NCBI GenBank assembly: GCA_035552775.1
Contig: DASZKW010000102.1
Location: 1 to 29,865 of the forward strand
DNA length: 29,865 bases
DNA from: DASZKW01 sp035552775
GTDB lineage: Bacteria; Actinomycetota; Acidimicrobiia; Acidimicrobiales; Palsa-688
Reading direction: 5' to 3'
Each line of letters starts with the position of its first letter. The stretch's first letter is position 1. Made by a program: the position numbers and the translations under genes. The notes beneath the pieces are model-generated. The model was not told where the DNA came from, made no database searches, and saw only the letters and a program-made list of their open reading frames with translations. Of this stretch, positions 1 through 12,414 are shown in pieces.

Positions 1-2095
1 TGTAGTTGTACAAGTCCACCTTGCCGTCGCTGCCCACAGGCACGATCACCCGGTTGGGCACCGTCTGGCCGGCGACAAAGTTCAGATTCGACGCCAACGG
101 CCTGGTCGTGCCGTCAGGATAAGCAGTCATGTAACCCGACGCCGTGGCATCTGTCGCCGTCACGTTCAACACCACCGCCGACACCCCCGACGCCGGGACC
201 CCCCCCACCCCGTCCACCTGCACGGCCAGCGTCCCAGCCGGACCCAGAGTCTGGCCGGCGTCGGGCTCATCCGAACCCGGCCGGGTATCAGCGACACGAG
301 CCGGCGACAAGGCGTTGTAGAGCCCCGCCTGGGCCGCCCCCGACGACGCCCCCGCCGGGCTCACCCAGCCCTCGAGGTCGACGACAACGTCGGCATAGCC
401 GGTGTGGTTGTACACCGTCACCTGGTGAAGCTGGCCCAGACCCACCTCGACCAGGTTGGGCACGGTGGCCCCCGCGGTGAAGTTGAGGCTGGACGCCAGC
501 GGCCGGGTCGCCCCCGCCGGGTACACGGTCAGGAAGCTCTTGGCGGTCGTGTCGGTGGCCGTCACGTTCAACACCGCGGCGGTGGCGTTGTCCGGCGCGT
601 TGTTGATCTGGACGTTTACCGCCCCCCCCGGCCCCAAGGTGCGGCCCTCATCGGGCTCACCGGAATTGGAGCGGGTATCCGCGATCCGAGTCGGGGCCAG
701 CGGATGATAGGGGGTGGTGGCCTGGCAGGCGCCGGTCGACGTGGTGGTGGTAGTGCCGGCGGGCGGTGCCGCCAGGGCCAGGTCGTGGGTACCGTAGGGG
801 CCGGAGTCGACCGACGTGGCCGCCGTCACCCCCTGGACGGTCACCGGGTTCGGGTGGGGCAGCGAGTCGTGGGTGGCCTGTCCGCTGGATCCGACCTGTC
901 CCAGCTCGCCCGAGGAGTTGTCGCCCCACGCCTCGACGGTGCCGTCGGACATTAGGGCCAGGCTGTGGCTGGCGCCGGCCTCGACTGAGGTGGCGCCGGT
1001 GAGCGGTACCAGACCGTCCTTGACCGTCTCTGGGGTGGCGCTTACGGTGCCGGTCGTGGTCGGGTCGTTGCCCAGCTCCCCCTGCCTGTTGTCGCCCCAC
1101 GCCCACACCGCGCCGCCGGGTGACGTCATGGCCACGTCATGGGTGGCGCCCACCCCGATGGACGTCACCCCGGTCAGACCCTTGACCTGCACCGGGATGG
1201 CATCGCCGCCGCCGGGCTGGGTCGTGCCCTGGCCCAGCTCACCGTAGGTGTTGTCACCCCACGCCCACACGGTGCCGTCTTTGAGCAGGGCCAGGTTGTT
1301 GCTGTATCCCGCGGCGACGGCGGCCACGTTGGCCAGCCCCGGCACCCGTGCGGGCGCGGAGACGCTCACGTTGGAATCGAACACGCCGCCCCACTGCTCT
1401 ACGGTGCCGTCGGCCATCAAGGCGATGGCGTCGGTGTAGCCGCCCGCCACCTGGGTCACGGGCCCACTCAGCCCCTGGATCCGCACAGGAGTGGAGTTGT
1501 CGTTGGTGTTGCCGTCGGACAGGTTGCCAGTCCTGTTCCATCCCCAGCCCCACAGCCCCCCGGTGGCGTCAACGGCGTAGGTGTCATAGCTGCCGGCGCC
1601 GATGCCGACGATCCCGCTCAGCCCGCACACGGCGTACGGCGTCGAGCGGTCCTGGGGCAAGCCGTTGACGGAGATGTTGTCACCCAGCTGGCCGTACTGG
1701 TCATTGCCCCAGTCCACGACGGTGCCGCCGGGCATCAGGGCCACGGAGTGCAGGTCGCCGCCTGCCACCGCCACCGCCCCGCCCGTCCCCGCCACCCCCG
1801 AGGGGGCCCGATAGTCCGAGTTCCCGGTCGAGGGCTGGCCCGTCTGGCCGTCGGAGTTGTATCCCCACGCCCACACGGACTCGGGGGTCACCGTCTGGGC
1901 GCCGGCCACGGCAGCCGAATGGCCCAGCTGGCCGTCGCCGTTCTCGCCCCAGGCCCACATGGTGGCGTCAGATCGGAGGGCGATGCCATGTTCCTCTCCC
2001 ATCGACGCCGCCACCACGTTGGCCAGTGCCCGTTCCCGCCCGGGCCCACCACCTCGCCGGGGGTATCGCCCTGTCCTTGGACTTCCTGCCACCAC
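1..2095 (-). CDS. RCC1-repeat beta-propeller protein, 3' end beyond window
   Basis: The minus strand is open from about 2095 to the left edge and encodes an RCC1-type repeat protein. I count about eight blade signatures of the form W-G-x-N-x-x-G-x-L-G, for example VWAWGDNTYGELG at 1270-1232, each preceded by an A-G-x-x-H/Y-x-x-A-L half. After the propeller come two copies of a roughly 110-residue domain (about 720-380 and 345-1). They share T-R-I/V-A-D-T-R, LNVTATD, and R-P-L-A-S-x-L-N-F followed by V-P-N motifs, a module common in secreted actinobacterial proteins. The role is unknown; a cell-surface or extracellular binding protein is likely. The C-terminus is off the window. The 5' end is odd: the only good starts before the repeats are GTG codons at 2095 and 2092 or ATG at 2002, and none gives a signal peptide. 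The gene may therefore be truncated at its 5' end or mis-joined. The repeat family is certain; the start is not. Confidence 0.85.
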   Translation of the reverse strand, partial: MVAGSPRTGRYPRRGGGPGRERALANVVAASMGEEHGIALRSDATMWAWGENGDGQLGHSAAVAGAQTVTPESVWAWGYNSDGQTGQPSTGNSDYRAPSGVAGTGGAVAVAGGDLHSVALMPGGTVVDWGNDQYGQLGDNISVNGLPQDRSTPYAVCGLSGIVGIGAGSYDTYAVDATGGLWGWGWNRTGNLSDGNTNDNSTPVRIQGLSGPVTQVAGGYTDAIALMADGTVEQWGGVFDSNVSVSAPARVPGLANVAAVAAGYSNNLALLKDGTVWAWGDNTYGELGQGTTQPGGGDAIPVQVKGLTGVTSIGVGATHDVAMTSPGGAVWAWGDNRQGELGNDPTTTGTVSATPETVKDGLVPLTGATSVEAGASHSLALMSDGTVEAWGDNSSGELGQVGSSGQATHDSLPHPNPVTVQGVTAATSVDSGPYGTHDLALAAPPAGTTTTTSTGACQATTPYHPLAPTRIADTRSNSGEPDEGRTLGPGGAVNVQINNAPDNATAAVLNVTATDTTAKSFLTVYPAGATRPLASSLNFTAGATVPNLVEVGLGQLHQVTVYNHTGYADVVVDLEGWVSPAGASSGAAQAGLYNALSPARVADTRPGSDEPDAGQTLGPAGTLAVQVDGVGGVPASGVSAVVLNVTATDATASGYMTAYPDGTTRPLASNLNFVAGQTVPNRVIVPVGSDGKVDLYNY

Positions 2096-2107
2096 TAGCC
2101 TCCGAGC

Positions 2108-2839
2108 GTGCCCGAACAGATCAACCTGGTGCCGGCCGGTCCGGGTAGGACCTTGGCCGATGTCGCCGGCGGCCTCGACATGCCACTGGCCGAAGCCATG
2201 CTCAGCCAGAGGGCGGTACGCCGGCTTCTGCCCGACCCCATCGACGACGAAATCGTGCTGCGCTGCATCGGGTTGGCTCTCAAGGCGCCCACCGGCTCGA
2301 ACGGGCAGAACTGGGAGTTCGTGGTGGTGAAGGACCGCCAGGTGAAGGAGCGCCTAGCCGAGCGCTACCGCCAGTCGTGGGCGATCTACGGCAAGGCCGC
2401 CAAGCGGGTCAGCCGGAGTGACCCGGCCATGTCCAAGGTGGTGGCGGCGGTGGCCTGGCAGGTGGAGCATTTCGCCGAGCTGCCGGTGCTGGTCGTCGCC
2501 TGCCTGCGCGGGTCGCGCCTGCCCCTCGTTCCCGTGCCCCCCATCGTCCAGTCGTCCTACTACGGCTCGATCTACCCGAGCGTGCAAAACCTGCTGCTCG
2601 CGGCGCGCGCCATGGGACTGGGCGCCTCGCTCATCACCCTCCCGCTCTGGAACACAACCTCGGCCCGCAACATCCTCGGCCTGCCCGTGTCCGTCATGCC
2701 CTGTTGCGTGGTACCGCTCGGCTGGCCGCGGGGCCGTTACGGCCCCACCACCCGCAAGCCCGTCGGCAAGGTGGTCCACCTCGACCGCTACGGCTCCCAG
2801 CCGTGGAGGACCGGTCCGACCGCGGTCGACGCCGGCTGA
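2108..2839 (+). CDS. nitroreductase family FMN oxidoreductase
   Basis: The 243-residue product belongs to the nitroreductase fold, FMN-dependent NAD(P)H oxidoreductases that reduce nitro groups, quinones or enones. Visible family signs are the R-A-V-R-R FMN-phosphate contact at residues 35-39, the segment APTGSNGQNWEFVVV at 60-74, and the helix YPSVQNLLLAARAMGLGAS in the second half. The C-terminal V-P-L-G-W-P-x-G-R-Y-G-P motif is typical of a mycobacterial/actinobacterial subgroup. The GTG at 2108 is the furthest upstream start; ATG at 2180 (MPLAEAML) matches family N-termini better and would give 219 residues. Neither has a clear ribosome binding site. The physiological substrate cannot be read from the sequence. 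It is divergent from the RCC1 gene with only about 12 bp between the outermost starts, and convergent with the glycosylase gene. Confidence 0.88.
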   Translation: MPEQINLVPAGPGRTLADVAGGLDMPLAEAMLSQRAVRRLLPDPIDDEIVLRCIGLALKAPTGSNGQNWEFVVVKDRQVKERLAERYRQSWAIYGKAAKRVSRSDPAMSKVVAAVAWQVEHFAELPVLVVACLRGSRLPLVPVPPIVQSSYYGSIYPSVQNLLLAARAMGLGASLITLPLWNTTSARNILGLPVSVMPCCVVPLGWPRGRYGPTTRKPVGKVVHLDRYGSQPWRTGPTAVDAG

Positions 2840-2856
2840 GTGAGCGGGGCGTCGGT

Positions 2857-2973
2857 CACCCAAATGCGCAATTACGCGCGGTGGCCGCGGCGCAGGGCAC
2901 GAGAATGCACGGAAACCGTGTGATTCTGTGCATTGCGACGCCGGGGACCGCGCGTAACTGTTCATTTCGAGTG
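2857..2973. repeat. nested palindromic element, copy 1
   Basis: The gap between the convergent nitroreductase and glycosylase genes is almost filled by a long imperfect palindrome. The outer arms are 2857-2882 and 2947-2973; the inner 11 bases of each (ttacgcgcggt and its exact complement) match perfectly. The ends read cacccaaatg on one side and catttcgagtg on the other. Inside is a second hairpin, aatgcac (2904-2910) with gtgcatt (2928-2934), and inside that the palindrome cacggaaaccgtg (2908-2920). A relative lies at 28619-28832 and shares cccaaatgcgc, the cacggaaaccgtg core and ccgcgcgta. It could be a REP/MITE-like mobile repeat, a bidirectional terminator or a structured RNA; the sequence alone does not decide. 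Confidence 0.7.
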
Positions 2974-3051
2974 CCATCGCCTGCCATCGCCCGGACGGTT
3001 CCGTTGTGCAGTGGCTGTGCCAGTGGGCTCGCGGCGGCGACCGGCTACTGG

Positions 3052-3843
3052 TCAGCGGGTGAGGGCGCTCGCGGCGGCGCCCGGCGGGCTAGGGGAGGTA
3101 CCGGCGTAGATGTCGCAGGCCCGCCAGCAGTACCAGGCGACGACCGAACGGTACGGGCGGTACGGGTCGCCGAGCGGCTCGAGCTCCTTGGCCGACGGCA
3201 TGGGCACTCCCCACGCCAAGCCGTAGCCGCGCCGCACACCCAAATCCCCCGTGGGCCACACGTCCAGGCGCCGGAGCTGGAACAGCAGGAACATCTCCGC
3301 CGTCCACCGGCCGATCCCCCTCACCGTCGACAGCCGGGCGACGACCTCGTCGTCGCTTTCGCGAGCCAGGCCGCGGGGATCGAGCACGACAGTGCCGTCG
3401 AGGACCTTGGCCGCCAAATCCCGCAACGACGCCGCCTTGTTGGCCGACAGACCCACCGCCCGGAGGGTCTCGGGAGCGAGCGCCAGGAGCGGTTCGGGGG
3501 ACACGTCGCCGTCGAGGGCGGCGACGAGTCGGCCGTGGATGGCGGCGGCGGCCGCCCCGGCCAACTGCTGGTAAAGCACTGAACGGACCAGGGCGGCGAA
3601 ATGGCTGTCGTTGGGCCGGCGCAGGCGCGGGACGCCAACTGCTGCCACCAGCGTGGCGATCACCGGGTCGCGTCCCGCCAGCTCCCGGGCGGCGACGGCG
3701 TGTGACGGTCGGCGAACCCTGGCCTGGGGCCCGGTCGCGGCAGGCACCACCGGCTCGGCGCGGGCCATGGCGTGCCCGGCGGGGGGCACGCCGTGCCCGG
3801 CGGGGGGCACAGCGGCGGCCATGGCGGGCTCGGCGGGGGGCAC
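3052..3843 (-). CDS. DNA-3-methyladenine glycosylase, AlkA/HhH-GPD family
   Basis: This base-excision repair glycosylase removes alkylated bases from DNA. The helix-hairpin-helix is at residues 171-188 (LSTVRGIGRWTAEMFLLF), followed by the G-P/T-G-D loop in which D200 (WPTGDLGVRRG) is the expected catalytic aspartate. The helix SVLYQQLAGAAAAAIHGRL at 88-106 matches the S-I-x-x-Q-Q-L-S segment of AlkA. No iron-sulfur Cys cluster of the MutY/Nth type is present, which supports the AlkA branch. The first 30 residues are a low-complexity Pro/Ala/Gly/His stretch built on a repeated PPAGHG/A unit. The true start is therefore uncertain: GTG 3843, ATG 3822 and ATG 3768 are all in frame, and the last gives a more typical N-terminus. 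The gene lies downstream of the toxin-antitoxin pair on the same strand with a 49-bp gap. Confidence 0.88.
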   Translation of the reverse strand: MPPAEPAMAAAVPPAGHGVPPAGHAMARAEPVVPAATGPQARVRRPSHAVAARELAGRDPVIATLVAAVGVPRLRRPNDSHFAALVRSVLYQQLAGAAAAAIHGRLVAALDGDVSPEPLLALAPETLRAVGLSANKAASLRDLAAKVLDGTVVLDPRGLARESDDEVVARLSTVRGIGRWTAEMFLLFQLRRLDVWPTGDLGVRRGYGLAWGVPMPSAKELEPLGDPYRPYRSVVAWYCWRACDIYAGTSPSPPGAAASALTR

Positions 3844-3892
3844 GGCGGGCAGTCTGCCGCAAACGGACCTCGGGGCCGCTTGTGATTATCCG

Positions 3893-4333
3893 TCACGTCG
3901 GGATCAGCGAGAACGCTTCTGCCGCCGCGGCGGCGCGCAGAGGCCCGTCGAAGGCGGCGAAGGCTGCGCATCCCGGGTCGGCGGCGCGGGCCGCCAGCGC
4001 AGCAGACAGCTGCACGGCGTCGTAGGCGCGCAGTGCGTGCGACGCGCAGATCCGAGCGGCGTCCTCGAGCAGCGCGGCGGTAACGGCCACTGCGGCAAAG
4101 CGCGGGGGCTCCTCCTCGGTTCCGTGGTAGTCAGCCTCGAACTCCGCGGTGAGGACCTGGGCGTGCTCGGGCGCCAGCTCCCCCATCCGCTGCTTTCGCC
4201 ACAACGCCGCCGGCACCTCCACCCGGGCAAGCTGGCAGACGACCACTGCGGGCGGGAGTTCCCTGATGGCCTCATAGCCCCTCTCGTCGGAGTACAGCTT
4301 CACCAACGCGGAAGAATCGGCGAAGACCCTCAC
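3893..4333 (-). CDS. vapC: PIN-domain ribonuclease toxin, VapC type
   Basis: The 146-residue PIN-domain protein has the size and acidic residues of VapC toxins, Mg-dependent RNases that cut specific RNAs, often tRNA or rRNA, when freed from their antitoxin. The expected tetrad is visible: D6 (FADSSALVKLY), E39 (RVEVPAAL), D105 (AYDAVQL) and D129 (FAAFDGPL), so the enzyme looks intact. It starts with GTG at 4333, overlapping the stop of the upstream antitoxin gene by four bases (GTGA). This is the usual translational coupling in vapBC pairs. The target RNA cannot be inferred. Confidence 0.9.
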   Translation of the reverse strand: MRVFADSSALVKLYSDERGYEAIRELPPAVVVCQLARVEVPAALWRKQRMGELAPEHAQVLTAEFEADYHGTEEEPPRFAAVAVTAALLEDAARICASHALRAYDAVQLSAALAARAADPGCAAFAAFDGPLRAAAAAEAFSLIPT

Positions 4334-4623
4334 CGCCCCTCGTCCACCAGGCGGTCGAGCGGCGTGTCGCGCCCGGCGGCGGCTCGGGCCTTGGAGAATG
4401 CACCGGGTGCCGGGCGGGATCGGGGTCGTCCCGACGGCGCCAGCAGACCTGCCGCGGCCAGGCGTTCGCGAAGCGCTTCGGCCTCACTGCCGGCCCGAGC
4501 CGGGTCCGTGGCGACGTCGAGGACGGCGGTCACGTAGTCGTTCATGCTGCGGCCCTGGCGCTCGGCCGTGCGCCGAACGCGGGCCAGCAACTCGTCAGCG
4601 ACCCGCCAGGTCATCTGCTTCAT
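4330..4623 (-). CDS. vapB: ribbon-helix-helix antitoxin, VapB type
   Basis: The 97-residue product is the first gene of the toxin-antitoxin pair. Residues 4-38 form a CopG/Arc-like ribbon-helix-helix DNA-binding domain: a short beta strand MTWRVAD, then ELLARVRRTAERQG, then RSMNDYVTAVLDVA. The C-terminal half is Arg/Pro/Ala-rich and likely wraps the PIN toxin. Members of this class neutralise the toxin and, with it, repress their own promoter. The ATG at 4623 has no Shine-Dalgarno sequence. An extended -10 lies directly before it, so the mRNA may be leaderless. Confidence 0.85.
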   Translation of the reverse strand: MKQMTWRVADELLARVRRTAERQGRSMNDYVTAVLDVATDPARAGSEAEALRERLAAAGLLAPSGRPRSRPAPGAFSKARAAAGRDTPLDRLVDEGR

Positions 4624-4650
4624 GCATGTATGCTAGCAAGTACGACATCA
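4624..4650 (-). promoter_or_regulatory. putative vapBC promoter/operator with extended -10
   Basis: On the minus strand the bases just before the vapB ATG read ttgctagcatacatgc. TG-C-TAGCAT fits an extended -10 box, with TAGCAT at 4635-4630. Only six bases separate it from the ATG, which would put the transcription start at or next to the start codon. The 8-bp palindrome tgctagca (4631-4638) overlaps the -10 and is a plausible VapBC autorepression site. No good -35 box is seen. This is inferred from pattern and spacing only. Confidence 0.4.
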
Positions 4651-4874
4651 CCCGGTCTGGGCGAGGCGGACGGCGGCGCTCATGGAGGAGCCCCCCCGTC
4701 CTCCGGGTTGCGGTCTCCCGATCTCGCGGTCGTCCCCATCGCTCACCCCGACGCGTCCCACTGAAAGTCGACACGACCCGGCGTAGCGTCTAGTCGCCGC
4801 GCCCAGAGTCAGGCCCGGCCCCCGTCCCGGAGACCCCAGGATGAGTGTCTCACCCCTCCTGTACGTTCGGTCTC

Positions 4875-7800
4875 GTGCTGTATGTCCACCGCGCGGAGCG
4901 GGGTGACCGCCTGGTCGACGCCCTCGCCGTGCTCCTGGCTGCGCCTGCGGGCGACGCGTTGGCCCCCGAGGTCGTCGCCGTTCCCACGAGGGGCGTGGAG
5001 CGCTGGCTCGCCCAACGGTTGTCGACCTCGCTCGGCACCACGCCGGAGCGGGGAGACGGCGTGTGCGCCAACGTGGCGTTCCCTTTCCCCGGCACCCTCG
5101 TCGGCGATGCCTTGGCGGCGGCGACCGGCGTTGACCGCCGGGAGGACCCCTGGTTGCCGGAACGCTCGGTGTGGCCGCTGCTCGACGTTGTCGACGAGGG
5201 CGTCGGCGAAGGTTGGCTCGGGGCCCTCGCCGCCCACCTCGGCCGGGGCCGGACGTCGCCCGAGGCCGGGAGGGAACAGCCCAGGGCGGGGCGGCGCTTC
5301 GCCACCGTGCGCCACCTGGCTGACCTGTTCGACCGCTACGGGGTGCACCGCCCAGCGATGCTGCGGGACTGGGCAGGCGGGGGGGACGGCGACGGCGCAG
5401 GCGACGCACTGCCCGTCGATGGGGCGTGGCAGGCGGCGCTGTGGCGGGCGTTGCGCAACCGCATCGGCATACCGAGCCCGGCGGAGCGCATGGCCGAGGC
5501 GTGCGAGCGGCTCCGAGGCGATCCCGGGCTGGTCGAGCTTCCTGAGCGGCTGTCGTTGTTCGGTTTGACCCGGCTGCCGGCGAGCTATCTCGAGGTGCTC
5601 ATGGCCATGGCCGCGGGCCGCGATGTGCACCTGTGGCTGCTCCATCCCTCCCCGGTGCTGTGGGATCGGATCGCCAGCCTGCCGGAGTCTTCTCCTCCCC
5701 TGGGCCCGCGCCGCAGCGACGCCACCGCCACAACGCCACGCAACCCGCTGCTCGCCACCTGGGGCCGTGACGCCCGCGAGATGCAACTCGTGCTGTCGGC
5801 CGGCGCTTCGCTCGGCGGTGCCAGCTCGCTCGGCGGTGCCGGCTCACTCGGCGGTGCCGGTTCACTCGGCGGTGCCGGTTCACTTGGCGGTGCCGGCTCG
5901 CAGAGCCTGCTGGCTTGCATCCAGGCGGACGTACGCGCCGATCGGCGGCCACCCGGCGCTCCCCTAGCCGGCGCCACCGACAGCCGGCCCCTGCTGGCAC
6001 CCGACGACCGCAGCGTCACCATCCACGCGTGCCACGGGCGAGCCCGACAGGTCGAGGTGCTGCGGGACGCCATCTTGCACCTCCTGGCCGGCGATCCCAC
6101 CCTCGAGCCGCGCGACGTGATCGTCATGTGCCCCGATATCGATGCCTTCGCCCCCCTGATCCACGCCACCTTCGGCCTCGAACGGCCGGGGGCGGGCGCC
6201 GGGCCAGAGCTCCCGCCCGGTGCACCCGGCACGGGGATAGGGCACCGCGAGCTGCGAGTCCGCTTGGCGGACCGCTCCTTGCGCCAGACCAATCCCATGC
6301 TCGCCTCGGTGTCCCAGCTGCTCGCCTTGGCGTCGTCGCGCGTGACGGCCTCCCAGGTCCTCGACCTGGCTGCGGCGGCGCCGGTGCGGAGGCGTTTCGG
6401 CTTCGACGACGACGACCTGGCCCGCATCACCGAGTGGGTGGCTGCGGCGGGGATCCGGTGGGGCCTCGACGGAGGACACCGGGCGGCATGGCTCCTCGAC
6501 GGGATCGACGCGGGGACGTGGCGGACCGGTATGCGCCGGATCCTGCTCGGTGTGGCCATGTCCGAGGAGGGGCAGCGAATGGTCAGCGGCGTCCTGCCCC
6601 TCGACGACGTGGACAGCGGGGACGTGGAGCTTGCCGGGCGCTTGGCGGAGTTCGTCGACCGCCTGGCCGCCGCCCTGGACAGGCTGGTCCGTGAGCAATC
6701 GGTAGCCGGCTGGGTCGCTGCCATCCGCTCCGCGGCCGAGGCCCTCCTCGCCACCAGCGGGCCCGACGAATGGCAACGGGCCCAGCTGTACGGTCTCCTC
6801 GACGATGTGACCACCGAGGCGGCCGCCCCGGTCGACCCGGGCGACGGGACCGGTGCCGAGCCCGGGCAGCTTCGCCCGCCGGTGACCCTGGGCCTGGCCG
6901 AGGTGCAGGACCTGCTCGCCGACCGCCTGCGGGGCCGTCCCACACGAGCCAACTTCCGCACCGGTCACCTGACCATGTGCACCCTGGTGCCGATGCGCTC
7001 GGTGCCGCACCGGGTGGTGTGCCTCCTCGGCCTCGACGACGGCGTGTTCCCGCGGCGCACGGTGCCCGACGGCGACGATCTCATCGACCGGGCGCCGTGG
7101 GTCGGCGACCGCGACGCTCGCAGCGAGGACCGCCAGTTGCTCCTCGACGCCCTGCTCGCCGCGGGGCAACACCTGGTGATCACCTACACCGGCCACGACG
7201 AGCGCACCAACGCCGCCCGCCCGCCTGCGGTGCCCGTGGGCGAGCTCCTCGACGTCATCGATCGTACGGTTGCGTCCTACGACGCGGCCAGCGGCGCAGC
7301 CGTCCCCGCCCGCCGGCGGGTGGTGACCCAGCACCCGCTCCAGCCATACGATCCTCGCAACTTCGCCGCCGGTGTTCTGATCCCGGGCCAGGCCTGGTCC
7401 TTCGACGACGTCGCCCTCGAAGGGGCCCGGGCCTCGACGGGGCCGCGCCCGCCCGCATCGGGGTTGCTGGACAAGCCACTCCCCCCGCTCGCCGGCGACA
7501 CGGTTGAGATCGACGACCTGGTGAGCTTCGTACAGCATCCGGCCAAGGCTTTCCTGCGCCAGCGCCTCGGCGTGGTCCTGCGCAGCGCCGACGAGGACCC
7601 TGGCGACTCCATACCCATCGACCCCGACGGCCTGGAGCTCTGGGCGGTCGGTTCCCGGATGTTGGACCTACGCCTGGCCGGTATCGACGAAGGTACCTGT
7701 GCGGCGGCGGAGATGGCCCGGGGCAGCCTGCCTCCCGGCGTTCTCGGTGAGCGCATCCTCGAGAAGGTGGCGCCGAAGGTCGAGCGCCTGGTGGCCACCG

Positions 7801-8626
7801 CCCACGCGGAGACGGGCCAGGGGCCGGCGGCGGCGATCGACGTCAAGGTGGACCTGGGGGATGGCCGCACCCTGGTGGGCACGGTGGGAGGCGTGGTGGG
7901 CGCAGGCGTGGTGGGCGCAGGCGTGGTGGGCGCAGGCGTGGTGGGCGCGGGCGTGGTGGGCGCAGGCGTGGTGGGCGCGGGCGTGGTGGCGCCGAGCGAG
8001 GTGGGGGCGGGCGCCCTGGTGCGGGCCGTGACTTACTCCCGCCTGGCGGCCAAGCACCGTTTGGCTGCCTGGGTGAGGGTGCTGGCGCTGAGCGCCGCCC
8101 TCCCCGAGCGGCCGTGGCGGGCGGTCACCGTCGGGCGTGGCAACGGCGTGCGCGCCGAGGTGTCCACAATTACCTTGCCGGTGCCAGCAGACGGCGATCC
8201 CGCGCAACGCAGGGCTGAGGCGCTTGCCCACCTCGCCGTGCTGGTCGACCTGTACTTCGAGGGCATGACCGCGCCGATACCCCTGTACTGCGCCACGTCC
8301 GGCGCATACGCGGCGGCGCGCCACGCCGGCGCCGATCCCACCGAGGCGGCCAGGTCGGCGGAGAATGCCTGGGTGACCACGCCCCGGTTCTCCGGGGAGG
8401 ACCAGGATCGCTACCACCGGCTCGTCCTGGGCGCCCGCTCCGGCTTCTGCCACCTCCTGGAGGCGCCGGCGTCCGGCGCCGAGGCCGGCGGGGGGTCGGG
8501 GGGCGGCGGGGCCGGCGGGGCCGGCGGGGGGTCGGGGGCCGGCGGGGCCGGCGAGGAACCCAGCCATTTCGGTGTCATGGCCCGCCTGCTCTGGGACGGC
8601 CTTCTCGCCCACGAGGTGGTGTCGAC

Positions 8627-8630
<4 letters not shown>
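4875..8630 (+). CDS. recC: RecBCD complex subunit RecC
   Basis: RecC is the subunit of the RecBCD helicase-nuclease that splits the duplex and recognises Chi. The N-terminus (VLYVHRAERGDRLVDAL) and the central segment CTLVPMRSVPHRVVCLLG followed by LDDGVFPR are highly characteristic. The protein is about 1,251 residues, longer than the roughly 1,120 of E. coli RecC. Much of the excess is low complexity: five SLGGAG units (5808-5897), six-plus GVVGA units (7891-7990), and a Gly/Ser/Ala-rich tract near the C-terminus (about 8485-8555). I prefer GTG 4875 because it places the family N-terminus at residue 1; an in-frame GTG at 4845 has an AGGA only three bases before it. The stop overlaps the recB GTG by four bases, so the subunits are translationally coupled. 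Confidence 0.92.
5808..5897 (+). repeat. 18-nt tandem repeat inside recC, 5 copies
   Basis: Five head-to-tail copies of an 18-base unit (tcactcggcggtgccggt and variants) encode S-L-G-G-A-G/S repeats. They sit between the conserved W-G-R-D-A-R-E-M-Q segment and the following helicase-like domain of RecC. The frame is preserved. Confidence 0.95.
7891..7990 (+). repeat. 15-nt tandem repeat inside recC, 6 copies plus a partial
   Basis: Six full copies of the unit gcgtggtgggcgcag (last bases vary ag/gg) and a partial seventh encode GVVGA repeats. They lie in the C-terminal third of RecC, in a region that should form a beta-rich nuclease-like fold. Near-identity of the copies suggests recent slippage or unequal crossing-over. 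Confidence 0.95.
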
Positions 8631-12349
<3,719 letters not shown>

Positions 12350-12414
12350 CGGCGATCGGCGGTCGTGTCCGGCGTGTGGCCGGCTGGCCGGGTGGGGAGA
12401 GGAGCGCTCTCGAC

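Noticed and set aside
404..2098. Long plus-strand open frames across the left end
   Set aside because: They are antisense to the RCC1-repeat frame, and their Arg/Gly/His-rich translations show no domain. The minus-strand frame has regular repeats.
3611..4537. Plus-strand open frame of about 308 codons
   Set aside because: It runs antisense to the glycosylase, VapC and VapB genes, all of which have clear family motifs, and has only GC-bias-driven composition.
4809..7538. Long minus-strand open frames over recC
   Set aside because: High GC leaves antisense frames open. The plus strand encodes recognisable RecC with its conserved CTLVPMRS motif.
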